NCBI GenBank assembly: GCA_963922205.1
Contig: CAWUHX010000141.1
Coordinates: 124,001 to 188,000, forward strand
Direction of reading: 5' to 3'
Source: Romanomermis culicivorax
Lineage: Eukaryota; Nematoda; Enoplea; Mermithida; Mermithidae
Length of the DNA stretch: 64,000 nucleotides
Position numbers and translations under genes: made by a program. Positions 57,300-64,000 of this stretch are shown here, in pieces (position 1 is the first letter of the stretch; each line of letters begins with the position of its first letter). The notes beneath the pieces were generated by a model, which worked only from the letters and a program-made list of their open reading frames with translations, had not been told where the DNA came from and did not search any database.

Positions 57300-58245
57300 G
57301 AATATTCTTCATCTCAACTGTTCACTTTTCTACATGCGCTTTATGCCCATTCTTTTGGGTCATTTTTCTATAAAAGAATTTGATCATTTACGATTTTATA
57401 AGTATAAACCCGTAGGAATAATGTTTCAAGTTTTATAGACTCTTGGAGTTTTTATATGTGGAATTGAGCATTCTGATCTAAAAGACCGTTCTAATTTGGA
57501 TGATCGTTCAATATGCAGGGCTTCCGCTTAGCTTTTCTGTGAACCTGCAGATGGCGCACCTCTTATTTTGGAGCCCGAGGGCGCGTTTTTTGAAGGACTT
57601 CCTCCATGGGCGGAGGGGGTCAATTTTATAAATGAATTCTTTCTTTTATGTTTTCCATTTTTTGTTCACGTTATTATTTTTGTATTTAGACTACAATATT
57701 TTAGTGATAAACAAAAATAAAATAGTGTTTCAAAAGTTTTATAATAAAATAGAATGTTGCATTGAATTAAAAATTTTTGATACGTAAAGATTTTTTAACT
57801 CGTCAAATTTTCCACACGCTTTTTACGACCTTCTCGTTTGGTCATCTTTCTATAAAAGACCTTTTTTGTCTACATGCTTTTTACGGCCAGCTTGCTCTGG
57901 TCATTTTTATAAAAGACCTTCTTGGTCATTTTTGGCAGAACATCAAAATTTATACACATGCACCCGTAAGGATAATGTTTCATCGCGTAATGACTCTCCC
58001 GATATTTTACTCATTAAACAGACCATTACTGACCAGATTGACCGTTCTGACATTTGTTGACTTGAACAATCGTTCAGAAAATGGGACCTCCGAAATATAT
58101 TTACACGTGCAAGTGGCACCCTTTTGACAAAGGGGGTCCGGGGTGCAAATTTTTGTGGGCTTCCTCTTCCCAGAGGGGAAGCCGTTTTTACACACAATCT
58201 CTTTTTATTTCTTTTCCATTTTTTGTTCATTTTAGTTTTCCTTTT
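57300..58245. repeat. Diverged tandem duplication in the right noncoding part of the Polinton region
   Basis: A block with 'tctacatgc', 'ggtcatttt', 'tataaaaga', 'cccgta' and 'aggaataatgttt' at 57330-57432 returns at 57868-57978. The following parts ('gaccgttct', 'gatcgttca', 'gggcttcc', 'ttccattttttgttca') are also paired, 57480-57670 with 58040-58235. Identity is patchy. The unit of about 560 bp may be part of the terminal repeat region. The open frame at 57777-58127 is not supported as a gene. Confidence 0.5.
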
Positions 58246-58344
58246 TGCGTTCATCATTGATTTTCCTTTTCCACGCACAGTAACACATTTATTACCATAA
58301 TCGAAAAATTACCGTAATTCTACTATTACGGTAACTCTAGAACA

Positions 58345-58565
58345 TACATTTTTAACCGTACGACCTATAAATCGATCTATATGTTTACTGTACGACCTAT
58401 AAATCGACCAAGAAATTAACCGTATATGTTTACTGTACGACCTGTAAATCCGACAAAAGCCAATCGTGTATGTTTACTGTACGACCTATAAATCGGAAAA
58501 AAGTGACAAATTATAGGTCGTACACAAAAGATAGGAGTATCCTTAAGCGTACGACCTATACGGGC
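58345..58565. repeat. About 45-bp tandem repeats of TGTACGACCTATAAATCG
   Basis: 'gtacgacctataaatcg' or a one-base variant appears four times between 58357 and 58498, usually preceded by 'tatgtttact'. An inverted copy ('ttataggtcgtaca') follows at 58512-58525 and a last direct piece ('cgtacgacctatac') near 58549. Just upstream, 'attaccgtaat' and 'attacggtaa' form a small hairpin at 58309-58333. Confidence 0.75.
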
Positions 58566-58582
58566 CGGCCTTACTACTTCTT

Positions 58583-58674
58583 ACAATAAGAGCTCTATGT
58601 AAACGATTTTGACCACAATACTGATTTGTGTCACTTTTCTATTTGGAAGCATTTTATAAAAAACAGACTATAGT
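58583..58674. mobile_element. Truncated TAGTCTGTTTTT-family MITE (right half only)
   Basis: It starts abruptly at 'ttacaataagagctctatg' and continues to 'ataaaaaacagactatag', matching only the second half of copies at 20369 and 12653. The missing half is not next to it. This truncation marks a break, plausibly the insertion edge of the element to the left. Confidence 0.65.
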
Positions 58675-58859
58675 TAATGGTATACCGATGACGTATATTC
58701 TTCAAGGTCTCATTGATACTGAAGAATAATGATTTCACACCGGTCTAAACGCCTTACAAAATCTAATATTCGAAAAGAGCTTCAGAATGCAAAATATTCT
58801 AACAAAATCGTGGGTAAGTGATGGCGATGTATCGCTGTGGCCAACATTTTCTTTTCTCA

Positions 58860-59014
58860 CATTGTGTGCTACAGTCATTAGGATTGTCTATTATTTGCAT
58901 GAGCATCTTTTTTCTTCCCGAGGCTCATTATTATTTTTTTTTCAACTTGTGTGTTGCAGTCATTAGGATTGTCTATTATTTGCATGAGCATCTTTTTTCT
59001 TCCCGAGGCTCATT
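58860..59014. repeat. About 70-bp tandem duplication
   Basis: 'cagtcattaggattgtctat' and the sequence through 'cttcccgaggctcatt' occur twice, 83 bp apart, with no visible mismatch in the core. Confidence 0.85.
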
Positions 59015-59235
59015 TGGGAAAAAAATCCTTCGAATAGCACTGCCATGATAGCAATTACTACAGCTGCACACCGATGCCAAGTTGCATAGTATGCCATTCA
59101 GTAAAACTTTCATTTCCGAAAAATCAAACACTGCAGGCATTGAACAAGTCGCGGAAAAAATCTGTCGCATCTGAAGATTCATCGGGGAAAAACAAAATTA
59201 ATGTTCCAAACTGAAATTTTAGTAAAAACAAACGA

Positions 59236-62200
59236 TCACATTTTCACGCAAATTTTCTTATCGATAGGGTCGAGATGCAACCCGACGCAAATGTTGTAGA
59301 GCCATCCGCCCAAAATGGCACCAATATGTGGTCCCAAAATCGGCACCCAAAACCAATTGTAGTTACGGTAGCTGAAACGAACAAAATTAGGACGTGATAA
59401 ACTTGAAAATTAATTGCTGAAACGATCACAATAGATAAATTTTTCGAAAAATGTTCAGAATGATGTCTAACCTGTGCTCGAGTTTAAATGCTGTATGTCT
59501 GACTCAAAAACTCAGCACGAGCCATGCAAAAAACTGCTGTTAGATATAGTAAAATTTGAAAATCACTCGTGTTAGTCATACACCTAGCATCTAGGGGAGT
59601 TAGGGAGGGTGAACCTTCCCATTTAAGACCCCGGACACATCTGTCTGGCTCAAAAATGTTCAAACATCGCTTCCTGAACTTTTTCAAATAATATTTTTTT
59701 GACCATTTTTAGGCATATTATGTATGATATAGTTATGAAACTTTTTTCGTTTTTTGCTCACTCACCCTCCATCAGCCCCTCTCGCTGAGAAGACCGAGGA
59801 CCCCCCTGAAAAATTCTTGTTGTGCACGTCTGGTATTAATTATGGGAAAATTCCTCAGGAATCGATAATAATTCGAAGAACTTCATCCGCGATGTGTTTA
59901 TTATGACCAAATACGCAGAATCATAAACTCTAAACTGCATCTCTAAAAATTCTGACCAGAACAAGATTTCATTACGACTGCCGGAATATTTATCAAATTT
60001 TCAGAATTTCACCATCTTATAGCTTCGATCTTACATGCCTTCTACATGGCTTGAATTTCTATTCCACTAGTTCCTATTTTTTGATTGGATTTTTGATTCT
60101 GAATTTTCCTTACCTGCGAAAAATTTCTGGAAACAATAATCGAATTTTAACGAGATTTAAATTCCATCCTTTGAATTCGAGATCGCAAGTTTAAGAAAGA
60201 TATGATCAATACGAAAAATCCGGATTTACCTAAAAACTCTGGATCCCCAACCGAACATCGCAGTAAACAAACGGGGCGAGAAATCGCGGGCCGGATTTAA
60301 AGCTGCACCACAATTCGATTCGTAGGCCGTCGTTAAAGCTGTGACACCTAATCCGATAATCAACGGAGCCAATCCTTTGGACACCTGCATGTTACGTTCG
60401 TCCGTGACGGCCATGGCCAAAAGGATGAGCAAACCGGTGGCGAATACCTGGATTTAACACAACAGATAAATTCCAGTAGTTTACTGTGCTTAGATCGATA
60501 AATGTAAATAACTCATTGAACAGAATGAAAATTTTCTGATAACATACAAAAATGGACTTACTTGGTCAACGAATCCTTGAAAAGTTGAGATATGGTCTCC
60601 TTGGGGGTAAGTAGCGAATATGTGGGAAGTGGTGGCATTTTCGCGATTTCCTTGCTCTACGAAATTTATCTGATCTGCAAAATTTTATGACTTCAAAGAT
60701 TACGTTGTTCAACCTAATTGAAAATCGTAGAGTGCACATCTCCCGTGCTGGATTTAAAAATATTGAACAAAAATGGTACCATGGTAAACGCAATAAACGG
60801 CCAAAGCACCGAAGAAAGCTCCTAAGTACTGCCCTAACAAATAAACGGGAACGAAGCGCCATTTTAATCTACCGAAAATAGCGAATGCGATAGTCGCTGC
60901 AGGATTTATGTGCCCATCTGCAACAAATGTTGAACTTCGTCAGACACAAGATAAAATAGTATTTGCAGACTAATTACAAACCTTATTCCAAAATTTGCAC
61001 AAAAGGTCGTTTCTGGATTTCTAGAAGATCAAAATTAGTCAGGAAACTCAATTTCTCAAATTTAAAGTTATCTTACGGGTTTGGATACAGTGCAGAAATA
61101 AAAAATTCAAATAAAAATATTACGGAAAGACCTGAAATTTTAGTCGATTGACCACCAACATTGACACAATCTGCCGTAAACGGATGAAAAACTTACGCGA
61201 CATTCCACCGCAAGCGTAAACGCCGAAACTGACAGCTAAACCCCATCCAAGGTTGATAGGTACGATACCGAATCGGAAATTATTTTTGTTTAAAACTACT
61301 TGAGCGACGCAACCGACACCGAAAGCCTGCAAAAGTTTACTCGTGAAAAATCGAGTAATAATGCATTATTATGAGTATGAATTACCGTACTTATTCGAAT
61401 AGAGCTCGCTGGATCAGTTATTTCTACAAGTACTCGGGGCGAGTTCTACAGGAGGGGGTTCCATTAGAAGACGGGTTCTATTTGTTTCACAGAGCATCAA
61501 CTTGAAAATACTCAAAATTTTAACACGCGATACAAACCTTTATTTTGAGCAGAATCAGAACAATAATCATTACTGACGATGAGCATTGGCTTTCACTGTG
61601 AAAAAAGTGCATTGAAAAGTAATCTGCCATAAAACTGTACATTCAACAAAAGTCCACAGGTACATTTATGCCGCAGATTCTAGTATCCTACATACACCAC
61701 ATTGAATAGAAAAGTGATGTATATTTTCACCGCTGACATTTGCGATCCACAGTAAAATGCTCATTTGTCATATTTACATTTTCACCGAAGAATGTCAGTA
61801 GTTTACAGTGATAATGCCTTTATTTTCAACACACGGTTCATTCCAAACGTCCCTTTGTGCAGTTACGGAAGACGAGAATCGAAGATAAGATGAGGATATG
61901 GACCCTTTATAACATGGACAAACAATGATTTCCCTTTGCCCAGAGCACTGAGCTCTTCACCATATTGGTCGCACTGTCTTATGCTCGGAATTATTCATTT
62001 CAGCGGTAGATTAAGCAGTACTTTTGCAATGTGCTGATTTCTTCAATAAGCTGGATAGTGCCATTAACTAGCTATAAGACCAAAAAAATCAGCTAGAAAT
62101 CGACTGCAAAAATTAGTTCAATTCCGAGCCAAAGAAGACAGGCAAATAAAATTAAAAAATCAGGCAGCCAAATAATAATTCAGATTCTTCAACTAGCAAG

Positions 62201-62801
62201 GACATCTGCCATTGCCCAGCACTGGATTAAACACAAGCCAGGTCTTAACGTACGACCACAGGTTACGCTCACAATCAAAACAAAGGTCCCCAAAAATTCG
62301 GCCAAGAAAAGTCGCAGGAATTGATTTTTGGATTTCAATGTGCCGGCTATTCTTCGTTGCCACGTATCATCGGAGTCGGACGACTTTTGTTCTTCGGGCA
62401 AAAATACTAGAAAGAATAACAACGATTTCAGTTATATTCCTCAAAGTAAAAGAGCAAGAAGGCTGAATTTTTCTAATTTTGTGGCAACGTATTTTTAATA
62501 GCAACTTGGCCACAAACAAGAGAAAAGCTAGCTACAGTAAAGGCGATAACAAATTTACATCGTTCAAAGGTGTAAGATTTCTTGAATATAGACGTGTTAT
62601 TCGCCATTTCAAGGAATTTTCAGCATCTATGGGCTAAACTATAGGTCACAAGGAAAATATTCACTCTACTCTAGTGTCCCTCTCACCTTTGCCTTCATCG
62701 TGGCTATCGTCATAGACTTCCACTTTACGGGTTCTCGTATTATACACAACCGTACTTTTATGACTGTTGGTTTTCTTTAGGGGTGAAGTTTCGGAAGCCA
62801 T
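59236..62801 (-). CDS. Aquaglyceroporin (MIP family), seven exons, 329 aa, complete
   Basis: Exons: 62801-62687, 62406-62267, 61326-61197, 60917-60780, 60674-60562, 60447-60230, 59371-59236. All junctions are GT-AG with matching phase, giving 330 codons with the stop. The product has six hydrophobic helices and two half-helices with 'GHINPAAT' and 'NPARDFSPRL'. Asp after the second NPAR is the mark of glycerol-conducting aquaporins. 'LAEFLGTFVLIV' is helix 1, and the loop 'ATYPQGDHIS' and 'GFVDQ' are typical of the subgroup. It should pass water, glycerol and other small solutes across the plasma membrane. Introns range from about 100 to 940 nt, so host introns are larger than those in the Polinton. 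No defect was seen. Confidence 0.93.
59565..59830. repeat. Dispersed repeat, copy 2, in an aquaglyceroporin intron
   Basis: It matches 205-510 in the same orientation ('ttcaaacatcgcttcctgaa' against 'gtcaaacatccccctgaact', then the T-rich tail). It lies in the last intron of the gene, between exons 6 and 7. Confidence 0.5.
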
Positions 62802-63048
62802 ATTTTAGTTACGGCGACAGCAAAATCTAGCAGTTTTCTCAATGAGAAAATGGCAACTATTGGAGATATGCCGGGGTTCGAAAATGAATAAGTGGTAGGT
62901 AGTCATTTCTGGCCAAAAGGTGATTCGTCCGGCCAAACAAAAGAATTTGTCGTCGTAGGAAGCGACAAAATCAAAACAAATAGAGAAGATTTTCGGGAAA
63001 GTGTCGAGAATCCGGTTTGCTCAAATAAAAGATACACTTTACTTTTAC

Positions 63049-63145
63049 CTTCTTTTTCATGGGCGAAGCCTTTGAGTAATTTTCCACTATGGTACGGATC
63101 ATGGGCTTCGGCGTCGTTCGTAATTTTTGTAGTTGATTCGCCCAT
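63049..63145 (-). CDS. Alternative first exon of the aquaglyceroporin gene
   Basis: ATG 63145 opens 32 codons ('MGESTTKITNDAEAHDPYH' at the start) and ends at donor GAAG|GTAAAA in phase 1, exactly the phase needed to join exon 2 at 62406. Like exon 1 (62801), it encodes a short charged cytoplasmic N-terminus. Two first exons would give two isoforms from two promoters. This is inferred from frame and splice phase only. Confidence 0.55.
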
Positions 63146-64000
63146 GTTCTTTAGCTGTCGATAACTATAAATTAATTCGATAATGACTCTATATTAGTAA
63201 CGTATCAGCTCTGAAATTAATACAAACTTTGATGTCGAATAATGATAAAACTGACAGTTTTACCCGAACTTTCAAGGTTTAAACTCAGAAGGATGAATTA
63301 ACTACAATAAGTATGAATTACGAATCAGCTGAGTTTTCTATCTACACATAGGCGAAAAAATCTTCAATCGACAGAACTACTCTTCGGCATCGATCAGAAA
63401 AGGTCCAATGAATAAACAAATTAAAATATGTGAGTAATGAATGAATCGGAGATTTAAAATTTCCAATTGTAAAGTTTGTTCAACTCCTCAATATCATATG
63501 ACGAAAAAATCGACTAGAAAGATTCTGCAATGACTAGCAGCATAATTGAATCAACAGTAATTTTGAATCTACAGTTGTAAATTGTTTTTTTAATAGTTTA
63601 GGTCATATTTTGATAGGCAAGTACGGGTCATATTTTGATAGGCAAGTGCAAATAAGCATAATGGAAAAAATTACTATGAAAACTTGCCTGTACATAGGAA
63701 AATATATTGATCAAGATGAGATATTTAGTGAAAGGCACGGAGAATGATCAAATTATTGTAATTGATTACCTACGTAATTGTTCGTTACGTCATGAAATTC
63801 CATAAAATCACCTCTGTATGCTGAGCACAAAATTTTGTGATGCGATTTCCAATAAAAGGAGCGTAAATAGTGACAACGTCCTTATCTACATATTATGTGA
63901 AAAACGGTTAATGAATTGCAAAATATGGTCCGTCTACCTATACGAACAGCTTCTAGTTAGATAATCATTGCTCTTGACGACTGTTTATAACATGGCTGAA
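63146..64000. other. No gene seen; short tandem duplication
   Basis: AT-rich sequence without supported coding potential. 'gtcatattttgataggcaag' is repeated at 63602 and 63629 (27-bp period). It probably includes upstream regulatory sequence of the aquaglyceroporin gene. Confidence 0.5.

Larger units (their letters stand above)
40005..58575. mobile_element. Polinton/Maverick (adintovirus-like) element
   Basis: One block carries the Polinton core set: protein-primed DNA polymerase B, chromodomain integrase, A32/FtsK-type ATPase, adenain-type protease, major capsid protein and a putative penton. PolB is on the minus strand; all structural genes are on the plus strand. Known Polintons are 15-20 kb endogenous virus-like transposons with long terminal inverted repeats and 6-bp target duplications. 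I found neither termini nor duplication. The left side is cut by the LTR element 81 bp past the polB stop. The right limit is placed near 58575 because a MITE there begins mid-sequence. The frame is broken in polB and integrase. Confidence 0.88.

Noticed and set aside
57777-58278. Open frames on both strands near the Polinton right side
   Set aside because: They cover the diverged tandem duplication; the paired copy at 57.3-57.7 kb is not open, so coding is unlikely.

Overview
This is animal nuclear DNA, AT-rich and crowded with repeats. GT-AG introns, a TMEM16/anoctamer gene and an aquaglyceroporin gene point to an invertebrate, most likely an arthropod; the species cannot be read from the sequence. 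Exon joins below were made by hand from reading frames and splice signals.

Layout. 1-13 kb: a decayed CR1-like LINE whose ORF1 carries a PHD finger, then nested non-autonomous DNA transposons (two hAT-type insertions with 8-bp target duplications, one inside another element) and a foldback transposon whose arms contain a 15-bp minisatellite. 13-25 kb: the last three exons of an unidentified host gene (ending 15182), three exons of an anoctamer (18185-24193) and many MITEs. 25371-40004: an apparently young Ty3/Gypsy-type LTR retrotransposon on the minus strand, with two 617-bp LTRs that show no difference by eye, an intact Gag-Pol ORF of 2123 aa, and a second intact ORF of 1468 aa in the position where env usually lies. 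That second ORF starts with an RNase D-like DEDDy 3'-5' exonuclease domain and ends in an RGG-rich tail.

40005 to about 58.6 kb: a Polinton/Maverick (adintovirus-like) element. It has a protein-primed DNA polymerase B on the minus strand (11 exons, 10 introns of 39-55 nt), and on the plus strand an unknown protein, an A32/FtsK-type packaging ATPase, membrane proteins, small virion-like proteins, a chromodomain integrase, an adenain-type protease, a putative penton protein and a double jelly-roll major capsid protein whose gene has an intron. Two small spliced genes look HMG-box-like. Together these genes cover replication (polB), integration (integrase), capsid building (capsid proteins, protease) and DNA packaging (ATPase). 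Polymerase and integrase both carry reading-frame breaks, so this copy is probably inactive, although breaks at A/T runs could be assembly errors.

59.2-63.2 kb: a complete seven-exon aquaglyceroporin gene on the minus strand, with a plausible alternative first exon further upstream. The remaining anoctamer exons were not found before the window ends.
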